Source: Maricaulis sp048269565 (GTDB lineage: Bacteria > Pseudomonadota > Alphaproteobacteria > Caulobacterales > Maricaulaceae). Taken from it: a DNA stretch of 64,000 bases. Within the stretch, counting starts at the first letter, position 1. Each line of letters begins with the position of its first letter. Where the stretch lies: assembly GCF_048269565.1 (NCBI RefSeq), contig NZ_JBLXIK010000007.1, forward strand, positions 76,106-140,105. The letters run 5' to 3'. Position numbers and translations under genes: made by a program. This document shows, in pieces, positions 17,289 to 25,205 of the stretch. The notes below the pieces were generated by a model. The model saw only the letters and a program-made list of their open reading frames with translations, was not told the DNA's origin and ran no database searches.

Positions 17289-18068
17289 TCATTCATGGGC
17301 GAAGAGATCATTCTGACTGGGGTTGTCTAACCTGATGATGCCGATCAGCAACCATGTCTGTTGATGCAGGGCATGGGTTCCAACGGCAAAAACGACACCT
17401 TTACGACGATAGTCGCATTCATATTTGTTTTTTAGCCATTGAAGTGCTGCGTCTTCGGATTTGAGTTCTCGCCGGCGATTGAAGAACGTGGCGGATGTTT
17501 CCCAATCCTCGCAGGAGTTTTGATGTGTCACCCCATGGGCGTCCACCCACTTGACGCGGAATACATATGGGCAGGGCTCCAGCGGGCGCACTGACCGGTG
17601 GAGCAAACTTTCCTGATTAGCTAAGGCGTTGTGTTTGTTTTGTTCCTCAGCTAGAGCGCTCTCGGACTTCTTTCTCCAACCGAATGAAAATGTTGTCGGC
17701 CTTACGAGGGCGAGGGACTCTCCCCGCGCCACTGCTTCGCCGACACTAGCTCGGACGATGGAGTTCAAAAAGTGTGTTTCATTTTTGGGTGAGGTACGCC
17801 CTAGGACTTCGATTGAATCTGGATCGACACGTTGGGTTTCCTTGCGCCCATCATGGCCGGGGTCCGTGTAGCGATAGCGAATCCGATCCCATCTGCGAAA
17901 CTTTTGAGGATCTGCGAGAACTCTATACGGAACGGGGTGTTGGCGGACCCATTCCCCCTGCTTGTTAATGCCAGCGCAGCAGACTGTCTCCGAGTACTTT
18001 CCGCTTGCATGCGGGATCGCTTTGACAAGGTTGAGGCATTCTCCCGCGAGACTATGCAGCCTGCTCAA
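17289..18068 (-). CDS. DUF488-associated protein, putative dual OB-fold
   Basis: 259-residue protein of no established function. The N-terminal part has SETVCCAGINKQGEWVRQHPVPYR (residues 26-49), resembling the start of the dual-OB family that I recall as a partner of DUF488 proteins. It continues with FRRWDRIRYRYT and KETQRVDPDSIEV. The middle is Ser/Asn/Glu-rich, and the C-terminal half has FRVKWVDAHGVTHQNSCEDW and GTHALHQQTWLLIGIIRL. There is no signal or membrane segment. Its start overlaps the end of the DUF488 gene by 17 bp, so the two are co-transcribed and probably act together. GC is clearly below the surroundings. Confidence 0.75.
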   Translation of the reverse strand: MSRLHSLAGECLNLVKAIPHASGKYSETVCCAGINKQGEWVRQHPVPYRVLADPQKFRRWDRIRYRYTDPGHDGRKETQRVDPDSIEVLGRTSPKNETHFLNSIVRASVGEAVARGESLALVRPTTFSFGWRKKSESALAEEQNKHNALANQESLLHRSVRPLEPCPYVFRVKWVDAHGVTHQNSCEDWETSATFFNRRRELKSEDAALQWLKNKYECDYRRKGVVFAVGTHALHQQTWLLIGIIRLDNPSQNDLFAHE

Positions 18069-18507
18069 AAGACCGAACTCCCAAATGTTGAGTACGGGAG
18101 CCTAACCGCTCATCGAGGATGTTGGAAATGATTTTGCGATGACAGGTTGCGGGGTCGCGCTCGTAGCAGAGCAGACAAATCGCTGCATCGTTCGCCAGTT
18201 CTACGACTTCCTCGAGCGCTTGCTGGGCTTCCGCTGAGTTGATGACCTCAGCATAAATTGCGCGGAACTTTGCCCAGTCCCCTGATCGCGCCGCTTCGCG
18301 CCCCTCTTTGGGGTCACCGAGAACTCGAAAGTGTTTATAGCCGATTCCACTGTTGGCGAGAGCCTCGGAGAGCGCGGTCTTGGAGAAGCCTTTTCGACGA
18401 GATTGAGCGCGGTCCCTGACGTCCACGATCATATCGATGTCGGCGAGCTTGAGGGTGTTGATGAAGGCCTCAAGGCTCGCTGCTTCATATCCGATAGTCG
18501 CAATCAT
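18052..18507 (-). CDS. DUF488 family protein
   Basis: 151-residue DUF488 protein. The family signatures are all visible: an N-terminal IATIGYEAASLEAFINTL, the strand DMIVDVRD, and the near-C-terminal LLCYERDPATCHRKIISNIL with two cysteines and a histidine (about residues 113-130). The biochemical role of the family is not established; the conserved Cys/His block suggests a catalytic or metal site. It is the first gene of the two-gene inserted module. The ATG has an AGGGAG site about 7 nt upstream on the minus strand. Confidence 0.85.
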   Translation of the reverse strand: MIATIGYEAASLEAFINTLKLADIDMIVDVRDRAQSRRKGFSKTALSEALANSGIGYKHFRVLGDPKEGREAARSGDWAKFRAIYAEVINSAEAQQALEEVVELANDAAICLLCYERDPATCHRKIISNILDERLGSRTQHLGVRSFEQAA

Positions 18508-18672
18508 GGCATGTCTCCCTAGCCAAGAGAGCTAGAACGCGCTGGTTAATGAAGCAATACGGTCGGCGATCACACTTCGTATCCTTTTCGTGCCATCCTT
18601 GCCCTTACGTGTAGCTTCCTGACGTCTCCTCAAGTTTCCATTGCGCCTGTCACCTACCGCACTGCGTGTAAT

Positions 18673-18686
18673 CGACGACGCGGCCT
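18673..18686 (+). repeat. Right copy of 14-bp direct repeat flanking the DUF488 insertion
   Basis: CGACGACGCGGCCT, identical to 17232-17245. Followed by AG, so it reads GCC TAG in the def frame and overlaps the pirin stop codon. Confidence 0.85.
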
Positions 18687-19533
18687 AGAACCGCCCCGCC
18701 TGGAAATCGGCCACCGCCTGCTGCAGCTCCGCCTGCGTGTTCATCACGAAGGGGCCGTAGCGCGCGACCGGCTCATTGATCGGTTGACCGGCGGCGAGGA
18801 TGAAGCTTGCGCCTTCGGTGCCGGTCGTCAGTTCCACGGCATCGCCATCGCTCAACACGGCCAGGTCGGGTGCCTTCACGGTCTCTGTGCCGGCGGAAAC
18901 CTCACCCTTGTAGACTGCGATGAAGACGGTATGCCCGGCGGGAACAACCTCGTTGAAGCGGGCACCCGGCTCGAGCGTCACGTCAAGCAGGAGCGGTTTG
19001 GTCGCGATCTGTTCAACCGGGCCGGTGATGCCGCTGGCGCTGGAGCCGGCGAGGACGCGCACGCGGCCGCCTTCGCGCGTTTCGACCGGGATCTGGCCGG
19101 CCTCGAATTCCTGGTAGCGCGGCGCCGTCATCTTCTGTTTCGCGGGCAGATTGACCCAGAGCTGGAAGCCCCACATGCGGCCTTCATCCTGTTCGGGCAT
19201 CTCGGAATGGACGATGCCACGCCCGGCGGTCATCCACTGGATGCCGCCCGGTCCGATCACGCCCTTGTGGCCCTTGTTGTCGCCATGGCGCATGCGGCCG
19301 TCGAGCATGATGGTGACGGTCTCGAAGCCGCGATGCGGATGGCTCGGGAAGCCGGCGATATAATCATCGCGATTGTCGGAGCGGAACTGGTCGAGCATCA
19401 GGAAAGGGTCGAGATCATTCAGTCCCTGATGGCCGAGCATGCGTGTCAGTTTGACCCCCGCGCCGTCGGAGGTCGGCATGCCGCGCGAAATCTGGCTGAT
19501 CGTGCGTGCCCGGGTCTTTGTGGTCGTCGGCAT
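18685..19533 (-). CDS. Pirin family protein
   Basis: 282-residue bicupin of the pirin family. Conserved blocks are DLDPFLMLDQFRSDN, GFPSHPHRGFETVTIMLDGRM and GIQWMTAGRGIVHSEMPEQ, which hold the metal-binding His and Glu residues of the N-terminal cupin (about residues 58-105). Some pirins have quercetinase activity, others act as redox or transcription cofactors; the role here is open. Its stop lies at the right edge of the inserted module. Confidence 0.93.
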   Translation of the reverse strand: MPTTTKTRARTISQISRGMPTSDGAGVKLTRMLGHQGLNDLDPFLMLDQFRSDNRDDYIAGFPSHPHRGFETVTIMLDGRMRHGDNKGHKGVIGPGGIQWMTAGRGIVHSEMPEQDEGRMWGFQLWVNLPAKQKMTAPRYQEFEAGQIPVETREGGRVRVLAGSSASGITGPVEQIATKPLLLDVTLEPGARFNEVVPAGHTVFIAVYKGEVSAGTETVKAPDLAVLSDGDAVELTTGTEGASFILAAGQPINEPVARYGPFVMNTQAELQQAVADFQAGRF

Positions 19534-19700
19534 GAAGTGCTCCTGCGCGCTGGCTCGAGACGAAAATAGCCCTTTGCCGGAGCCAAAACAGCGCCCGGCG
19601 CGAAAAGCATTCTTTCCCCTGTGGACAGGATCAGTTGTTGCTTGACCCGGTGGGGCGGGCGCGGGATCGTTCGCGGAACAATTTCAAGGGGATTGCCGTG

Positions 19701-20282
19701 ATGAAACTGATCCATGCCAGCGCCGCGCTCGGCCTTATGAGCCTGGCTGCCTGCAGTGCGCCGACAGAGGCACCCGCCGATGACGACCTGCTCGCCTCGC
19801 TGTCGCAATATTGTGGCCAGGCCTTCGAGGGGGCGGTCACCAGCGACGATCCGCGCGATGCCGACTGGGCGTCGGAAGTGCTGACGATCCATTTCCGTGA
19901 ATGCAGCGATGACGAGGTCCGCATCCCGCTGCATGTCGGCGAGAATCGCTCGCGCACCTGGATCATCAGCCGTCAGGGCGACGGGCTGCGCCTGCAGCAT
20001 GATCACCGCCATGAAGACGGCAGCGAGGACGCGGTGACCATGTATGGCGGTTCCACCACCACGCCGCCGGCCGATGGCCGCGCCGAATTCCCCGCCGACC
20101 AGTTCTCGAAAGACCTGTTCGAGCGCGAGGGGCTCGCCGTCTCGGTGACCAATGTCTGGACGCTTGCGCTGACCGATACCGCGCTGACCTATGCGCTCGA
20201 TCGTCCGGAGCGCCATTTCGAAGTCAGCTTCGATATGACCCGTCCGGTCGAGGTGCCACCGGCACCCTGGGGCGCCGAGTAG
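19701..20282 (+). CDS. Hypothetical lipoprotein
   Basis: 193-residue protein with a lipoprotein signal (ALGLMSLAACSAP, cysteine about residue 18). The mature part is Asp/Glu-rich with LLASLSQYCGQAFEGAV and a repeated histidine stretch LQHDHRHEDGSED (about residue 95). It contains TMYGGSTTTPPADGRAEFPA. Similar secreted or lipid-anchored proteins of unknown role occur in related marine alphaproteobacteria. The ATG at 19701 was chosen because it starts the signal peptide; the longer in-frame extension to 19635 does not. Confidence 0.75.
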   Translation: MKLIHASAALGLMSLAACSAPTEAPADDDLLASLSQYCGQAFEGAVTSDDPRDADWASEVLTIHFRECSDDEVRIPLHVGENRSRTWIISRQGDGLRLQHDHRHEDGSEDAVTMYGGSTTTPPADGRAEFPADQFSKDLFEREGLAVSVTNVWTLALTDTALTYALDRPERHFEVSFDMTRPVEVPPAPWGAE

Positions 20283-20326
20283 TCAGACGGGAGCCTGTCC
20301 CGCCCGGGCAGGCTCCGTCGTCTGAC
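20282..20326. terminator. Long hairpin between two convergent lipoprotein genes
   Basis: GTCAGACG plus GGAGCCTG (20282-20297) pair with CAGGCTCC and CGTCTGAC (20309-20326), leaving a 2-nt bulge and an 11-nt loop. There is no T run, but its place between convergent stops suggests a terminator. Confidence 0.65.
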
Positions 20327-20328
20327 GA

Positions 20329-20694
20329 TCAGCTGCCGTCCGCTGCGCAGGCGCCATCATGTGTCGCGCTGACGCCAGCGGCGGCCGCGGTGCAGGCATT
20401 GCCATAGGTCTGGCCATCGCAGCCACAGACGGGGCGATATTCGCGCGTGCAGGCCTGTGGCCGGGGCGTGCAGATGCCGGTCTGGTCCGCGGCGCCGCAT
20501 TGCGCGCTTGGCTCATAGCGGCAATAGGCGCCCGCGTCGGCGCAGCCGGTGCCCATCATGCCGCCGCACATGCCGCCGATTTCCGACATCGGGCGCGAAT
20601 CGGCAGGCTGCCCGTCCGGGACACTCGCCGCGCAGGCGCCCAGCGCCAAGAGTCCGGAAACGAGGGTGATGAGTATGCCGGGGGTTCGTGCCAT
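20329..20694 (-). CDS. Kazal-type protease-inhibitor lipoprotein
   Basis: 121-residue lipoprotein (lipobox LALGAC, cysteine about residue 21). Two cysteine-rich parts follow: CGGMMGTGCADAGAYCRYEP and CGAADQTGICTPRPQAC, then a Kazal motif, CTREYRPVCGCDGQTYGNAC, with AAAAGVSATHDGAC. Kazal domains inhibit serine proteases, so it may guard the cell surface against external proteases. It is divergent from fmt. Confidence 0.85.
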   Translation of the reverse strand: MARTPGILITLVSGLLALGACAASVPDGQPADSRPMSEIGGMCGGMMGTGCADAGAYCRYEPSAQCGAADQTGICTPRPQACTREYRPVCGCDGQTYGNACTAAAAGVSATHDGACAADGS

Positions 20695-20780
20695 GGTGTC
20701 GCTCCTGCTTGGTGGTCAGACTGTATCACCGTTATGACGGCGGGGAGACCGCAATTGAAACCACAGGACCTGACCCCGGC

Positions 20781-21713
20781 ATGAACCTCCGCCTCGCCTT
20801 CATGGGAACACCCGATTTCGCCGTCCGCTCGCTTGCCGAGATCGCCGCCGCTGGCCACGAGATCGTGCGCGTCTACACCCAGCCACCGCGCAAGCGCGGC
20901 CGCGGCCAGTCGGAGCAGAAAACGCCGGTGCACCAGCTGGCCGAAGTGTTGGGCATTCCGGTCTCCACTCCTCACAGCTTCAAGGATGAGGCGGTGCTCG
21001 AGGAATTCGAGGCGCTCGACCTTGATGCCGCCATTGTCGTCGCCTACGGGCAAATCCTGCCACAGCGCGCGCTCGATGCAGCGCGCTTGGGCTGTCTCAA
21101 CCTGCACGGATCCTTGCTGCCGCGCTGGCGCGGCGCGGCACCGATCCAGCGCGCCATCATGGCCGGTGATCGCGAGACCGGCGTCCAGATCCAGCAGATG
21201 GAAGCCGGGCTCGATACCGGCCCGATCCTGCTGTCGGAAACCGTCGCCATCAGCGAGACCGACACCGCGGCCAGCCTGCATGACAAGCTGATGGATGTCG
21301 GCGCCCTGATGTGGCCGCGCGCCCTGGCGGCGCTTGAACGCGGGTCCTTGCAGGCGGTGCCGCAATCGGATGAGGGCGTCACCTACGCCAGAAAGATCAC
21401 GCCGGAAGAGGCGCGCATCGACTGGTCGCGCCCCGCCGCCGAACTGTCGCCGCATATTCGCGGGCTTTCGCCTTTTCCGGGCGCCTGGTTCGAGCTGGCG
21501 ACCGAGAAGGGGCCTGTGCGGGTCAAGGTTTTGCTGGCGACGGCCGAGGCGGGCGAGGGCAAGCCGGGCACGGCGCTCGATGATGAGCTGTTGATCGCTT
21601 GCGGCTCCGGCGCCCTGCGGCTGATGCGGCTGCAGCGTGAGGGCAAGGGCGCGATGAAGGCGGAGGACTTCCTGCGCGGCACATCGGTGCCGGCCGGAAC
21701 GGTGCTGGGCTGA
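20781..21713 (+). CDS. fmt: Methionyl-tRNA formyltransferase
   Basis: 310-residue Fmt, which formylates initiator Met-tRNA. The N-terminal Rossmann-type fold starts LRLAFMGTPDFAVRSL, and the active-site block NLHGSLLPRWRGAAPIQRAI (about residue 107) includes the catalytic Asn/His. QMEAGLDTGPIL follows, and the C-terminal OB-like domain starts near residue 210. The start at 20781 aligns with the family; an in-frame start at 20688 would precede it. The stop overlaps the truA start by one base. Confidence 0.97.
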   Translation: MNLRLAFMGTPDFAVRSLAEIAAAGHEIVRVYTQPPRKRGRGQSEQKTPVHQLAEVLGIPVSTPHSFKDEAVLEEFEALDLDAAIVVAYGQILPQRALDAARLGCLNLHGSLLPRWRGAAPIQRAIMAGDRETGVQIQQMEAGLDTGPILLSETVAISETDTAASLHDKLMDVGALMWPRALAALERGSLQAVPQSDEGVTYARKITPEEARIDWSRPAAELSPHIRGLSPFPGAWFELATEKGPVRVKVLLATAEAGEGKPGTALDDELLIACGSGALRLMRLQREGKGAMKAEDFLRGTSVPAGTVLG

Positions 21714-22456
21714 TGCCGCGCTACAAGCTCACCCTGGAATATGACGGCACGCTGTTTTACGGCTGGCAATGGCAGGATCACGGGCCCTCCGTGCAGGGCT
21801 CGCTGCAGCGCGCCGCGCAGGCGCTCAATGGCGCTCCGGTGATCGTCCAGGGCGCCGGGCGCACCGATAGCGGTGTGCACGCGCTGGGGCAGGTGGCGCA
21901 TCTCGACCTCGACAAGGACCTGCGCTGTGACCGGGTGCGCGATGCGCTCAACCACCATCTCCGCCCCGATCCGATCGCCGTGCTCGAGGCCGAAAAAGTC
22001 ACCGAGGACTTTCATGCCCGTTTCTCGGCCACCAAGCGGCATTATCTCTATCGCCTGATCGACCGCCGCGCCCCGCTGACCCTCGACAAGGGCCAGATCT
22101 GGCGCGTGCCGCAAGCTCTCGACAGCGATGCCATGCATGCCGCCGCGCAGATGCTGGTCGGCAGCCATGATTTTTCCACCTTCCGCGACGCGCAATGCCA
22201 GTCGGAAAGCCCGGTCAAGACGCTCGACGAGATCCGCGTCTCGCGCATTGGCGAGGAGGTGCAGCTGACCTGCTCGGCGCGCTCCTTCCTGCACCGCCAG
22301 GTACGCTCCTTTGTCGGATCGCTGGTCGAGGTCGGGGTCGGCAAATGGTCGCTGCGCGATTTCAAGGCGGCGCTTGACGCCGCCGACCGGAGGCGCTGCG
22401 GTCCGGTGGCGCCGTCCGACGGGCTCTATCTGGTGGCGGTGGATTATCCGGACTGA
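21713..22456 (+). CDS. truA: tRNA pseudouridine(38-40) synthase
   Basis: 247-residue TruA, which makes pseudouridine in the tRNA anticodon stem. The conserved stretches are YDGTLFYGWQWQ and the catalytic GAGRTDSGVHALGQVAHLDL (aspartate about residue 52), then FHARFSATKRHYLYRL and SFLHRQVRSFVGSLVEVG. It directly follows fmt (1-bp overlap), the usual operon partner. Confidence 0.96.
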   Translation: MPRYKLTLEYDGTLFYGWQWQDHGPSVQGSLQRAAQALNGAPVIVQGAGRTDSGVHALGQVAHLDLDKDLRCDRVRDALNHHLRPDPIAVLEAEKVTEDFHARFSATKRHYLYRLIDRRAPLTLDKGQIWRVPQALDSDAMHAAAQMLVGSHDFSTFRDAQCQSESPVKTLDEIRVSRIGEEVQLTCSARSFLHRQVRSFVGSLVEVGVGKWSLRDFKAALDAADRRRCGPVAPSDGLYLVAVDYPD

Positions 22457-22465
22457 GACGCGTGT

Positions 22466-23050
22466 CTACAGCGCGTCCGGGATGGCGGGCGTCATCGCCA
22501 GCGAGATCAGGATCACCATGATTTTCGCCGCCAGGATCGGTATTGCGGCCGCAGCCGCCGAGGTGATGGTCGGGGCGCCCAGCGCAATATAGGCGATGCG
22601 CCAGTGCACCAGGATGCGCAGATAGCCATACAGGCCGACGAGGATGCCGAGCAGCTGCAGATTGATCAGCCCGGCGAGGAAGAGTGTCCAGATGCCCGCC
22701 TGCACGGCGAACAGCAGGATCGAGCTCCAATTGTGCAGCACCACCCAGGCAGCCCAGCGCCCGCGCAGGCCGAGAATGCTGACGGCGAGCGAGGCTGCGA
22801 GCGGGAAAATCACCCAGGACAGCGAATAGACCAGGAAGTCTTCCAGCCCGTAGCCGCGCTCGCCGCCGGAGCCGTGCCAGGCGCTCAGCAGGATCAGCGC
22901 CACCAGCGGCAGGGCGAAGATCGCGGCCGAAAACGAGTGCCAGAGCCCGCCCATCGAGGTGTCGAAATTCTCTTCCCAGCCATCCTTGAAGGTCAGGATG
23001 CGCCAGCAACCCTGCACCGCAAGCCAGGCCTCCGCGACCAGCCTGATCAT
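22466..23050 (-). CDS. Hypothetical membrane protein, dapE operon
   Basis: 194-residue protein with about five or six hydrophobic segments (ALPLVALILLSAWHG, LVYSLSWVIFPLAASLAVSI, LLFAVQAGIWTLFLAGLI, AAAAAIPILAAKIMVILISL) and no domain I can name. The start at 23050 overlaps the dapE stop as ATGA, which fixes it; the open frame extends to 23131 only inside dapE. Coupling to dapE is likely. Confidence 0.75.
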   Translation of the reverse strand: MIRLVAEAWLAVQGCWRILTFKDGWEENFDTSMGGLWHSFSAAIFALPLVALILLSAWHGSGGERGYGLEDFLVYSLSWVIFPLAASLAVSILGLRGRWAAWVVLHNWSSILLFAVQAGIWTLFLAGLINLQLLGILVGLYGYLRILVHWRIAYIALGAPTITSAAAAAIPILAAKIMVILISLAMTPAIPDAL

Positions 23051-24213
23051 GCCGGGGTGTCCGTGAAATAGGCTGACAGGATGCGGGTATAGATGCGGGT
23101 CAGCGTTTCCAGGTCGGCCAGAGGCACGCATTCATCGATCTTGTGCATGCTGGCACCGACCAGGCCGAATTCGGCGACGGGGCCATATTTGTGGATGAAG
23201 CGGGCATCGCTGGTGCCGCCGCCGGTGGTGAGCGCGGCGCGGCGGCCGGTCTCGGCCTCGATGGCGTCCTGCAGCAAGGTCGTGAATGCACCGGCCGGGG
23301 TCAGGAAGGCCTCGCCGGTGACATGGATATCGCACACCACTTCGCCATCAAACGTCAGCGCCACCAGCGCCGCCTCGTCCTCGATCCAGCGGCTCAGCTC
23401 ATCGCCGGTATGGGCGATATTGAAGCGGATATTGAAGCGCGCCTCGGCCTGGCCGGGAATGACATTGGTGGTCGGATTGCCGACATCAATACTGGTGACT
23501 TCCAGATTGGAGGGCTGGAAATTCTCGGCGCCGTCATCGAGCAGGCGTGCGGTGAGGCGGCCGAGCAGGGTGAGCAGGGGCGGGATCGGGTTTTCCGCGC
23601 GTTCCGGATAGGCGACATGGCCCTGACGGCCGGTGATTGTGATCTGGCAATTGAGACTGCCGCGCCGGCCCGACTTGATCGTCTCGCCCATCGCGTTGGG
23701 ATTGCTCGGCTCGCCGACCAGGCAGTGATCGAAGCGCTCGCCCTCGGCGGCGAGCTGTTCCAGCGCCGCCTTGGTGCCATGGATCGCCATGCCCTCTTCA
23801 TCGCCGGTGATCAGGAAAGCGATTGAGCCGGCTGGCTCGCCCTGCTCGCCAAGCAAGCGCTGCACTGAAGCGACCATGGCGGCGATCGCGCCCTTCATGT
23901 CGGCCGCGCCGCGACCCCACAACATGCCGTCGATGGCCTCGGCAGCGAAGGGTGGGTGGGTCCATTTGGCGTCACCGCCGGCGGGCACGACATCGGTATG
24001 GCCGGCGAACATGAAACAGGGCGAGGCGGTGCCGCGGCGGGCATAGAGATTGTCGATCTCGCCGAAGGGCAGACGCCGGCAGGCAAAGCCGAGGCTTTCC
24101 AGTGCCTGTTGCAAGACATCCAGCGCGCCGGCATCGGCCGGTGTCACCGAGGGGCAACGGATCAGGCGCTGGGCCAGCGCGAGCGGATTGGAAAGATCGG
24201 GATCAGTGTTCAT
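23047..24213 (-). CDS. dapE: Succinyl-diaminopimelate desuccinylase
   Basis: 388-residue M20 zinc peptidase of the lysine/meso-diaminopimelate succinylase branch. Metal-binding and catalytic blocks are FAGHTDVVPAGG (about residue 68), GRGAADMKGAIAAM (about residue 98), LITGDEEG, and LTTGGGTSDARFI. The pathway partner dapD lies 3.6 kb further along on the same strand. The hypothetical membrane gene overlaps its stop by 4 bp. Confidence 0.95.
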   Translation of the reverse strand: MNTDPDLSNPLALAQRLIRCPSVTPADAGALDVLQQALESLGFACRRLPFGEIDNLYARRGTASPCFMFAGHTDVVPAGGDAKWTHPPFAAEAIDGMLWGRGAADMKGAIAAMVASVQRLLGEQGEPAGSIAFLITGDEEGMAIHGTKAALEQLAAEGERFDHCLVGEPSNPNAMGETIKSGRRGSLNCQITITGRQGHVAYPERAENPIPPLLTLLGRLTARLLDDGAENFQPSNLEVTSIDVGNPTTNVIPGQAEARFNIRFNIAHTGDELSRWIEDEAALVALTFDGEVVCDIHVTGEAFLTPAGAFTTLLQDAIEAETGRRAALTTGGGTSDARFIHKYGPVAEFGLVGASMHKIDECVPLADLETLTRIYTRILSAYFTDTPA

Positions 24214-24263
24214 AATCGAAACATAGCCGGTTCGCCCGGCCGCGCCAGAACAAGGATGCAGCC

Positions 24264-24734
24264 ATGAGCAAGTTTGCCATCGAGGATGTCGCCGAGATTT
24301 CCAGATGCGGTTATCCCGCGCCGATGGATGAGCCCTGCCGAGGACGCCATACCCGCCGTCTTGGCGATGTGGCCGGCCTGACCCAGTTCGGCGTCAACCA
24401 GGTGCGGCTGGAGCCCGGCGCCTGGTCATCGCAGCGCCACTGGCACACGCATGAGGATGAATTCGTCCAGGTCATTTCCGGCGAAGTCACGCTGGTGATG
24501 GATGGCGGCGAGACAGTGATGCGACCCGGCGATTGCGCCGGCTTCCGTGCCGGCGTCGAGGACGGTCATCACCTCGTCAATCGCTCCGACAGCGATTGCG
24601 TCTTCCTCGCCATCGGCACCCGCATCGACGCCGATGGCGCCGAATACCCCGATATCGACATGAGGGCGCTGCCGGAACGCTATGACCGTCCGGGCACGGG
24701 CACTTTCGTCCACAAGGATGGGACACCCTATTGA
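24264..24734 (+). CDS. Cupin domain protein
   Basis: 156-residue single cupin. The metal-binding motif 1 is SSQRHWHTHEDEFVQVISGE (about residue 53), and motif 2 is RPGDCAGFRAGVEDGHHLVN. The mannose-isomerase-like fold is certain, but the substrate is not. Divergent from dapE across a 50-bp gap. Confidence 0.85.
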   Translation: MSKFAIEDVAEISRCGYPAPMDEPCRGRHTRRLGDVAGLTQFGVNQVRLEPGAWSSQRHWHTHEDEFVQVISGEVTLVMDGGETVMRPGDCAGFRAGVEDGHHLVNRSDSDCVFLAIGTRIDADGAEYPDIDMRALPERYDRPGTGTFVHKDGTPY

Positions 24735-24737
24735 GCC

Positions 24738-25094
24738 CTAGTGCGAGCGCCCGTGCGTCTCGCGATAGCGTTCCATCGAGATCGAAATCTTGAAGGTCTC
24801 GCGGTATTTGGGCGAGCCGACGGGGCGCGGCGGGTGCTGGGCCGTGAGGGCGAGGATGCGTTCCAGCGTGTCATGGGCGGCACCGCTCTGGCCGGCGCCG
24901 ATATAGGCGTGCAGCTCGACCAGCGCGTCGGACAGCGGATCGCCGCCGCGGATGATGAAATAGGGCTCATTGGCATCGAGCCGCTTGAGGACATCGAATT
25001 CCGACGGGTTGTTGGCGGAGCCGTAGGGCGCGGCCGGATCGGCAGCATCCGGATTGGTCTTGGCTTTCACATCGCTCACGGCATTTTCCTTCAT
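24738..25094 (-). CDS. Hypothetical protein (118 aa)
   Basis: Soluble, helical, with no recognised domain. The block SEFDVLKRLDANEPYFIIRGGDPLSDALVELH (residues 31-62) looks conserved, and the C-terminus ends ISMERYRETHGRSH. It faces the cupin gene with a 3-bp gap. A conserved alphaproteobacterial hypothetical is the best description. Confidence 0.65.
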   Translation of the reverse strand: MKENAVSDVKAKTNPDAADPAAPYGSANNPSEFDVLKRLDANEPYFIIRGGDPLSDALVELHAYIGAGQSGAAHDTLERILALTAQHPPRPVGSPKYRETFKISISMERYRETHGRSH

Positions 25095-25205
25095 GGTTCT
25101 TGTCTGGCGCGTATTGCATCAGATTCGAGGCCGGCGTGACAGGGGCTGATCAGCGCACTGGGCGGGTTTCTGGCTGTTGTCCCGGGAAAAGACTAGAAGA
25201 CCGCC

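Larger units (their letters stand above)
17246..18686. mobile_element. Candidate 1.44-kb inserted two-gene module at the 3' end of def
   Basis: The segment between the exact 14-bp repeats carries two minus-strand genes and nothing else. Hand counts of two internal 60-base rows give 53% (17341-17400) and 50% (17641-17700) GC, against about 65% around it. Removing it with one repeat copy would rejoin def to TAG (GCC TAG) and recreate a CTAG stop shared with the convergent pirin gene, a pattern used by four other convergent pairs here. No transposase or integrase lies inside, so the mode of movement is unknown. Confidence 0.6.

Noticed and set aside
17246..18686. Transposon terminal inverted repeats at the ends of the DUF488 insertion
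   Set aside because: Only about 6 bp (TAGGTG) could be matched between the ends in inverted orientation, which is not convincing.
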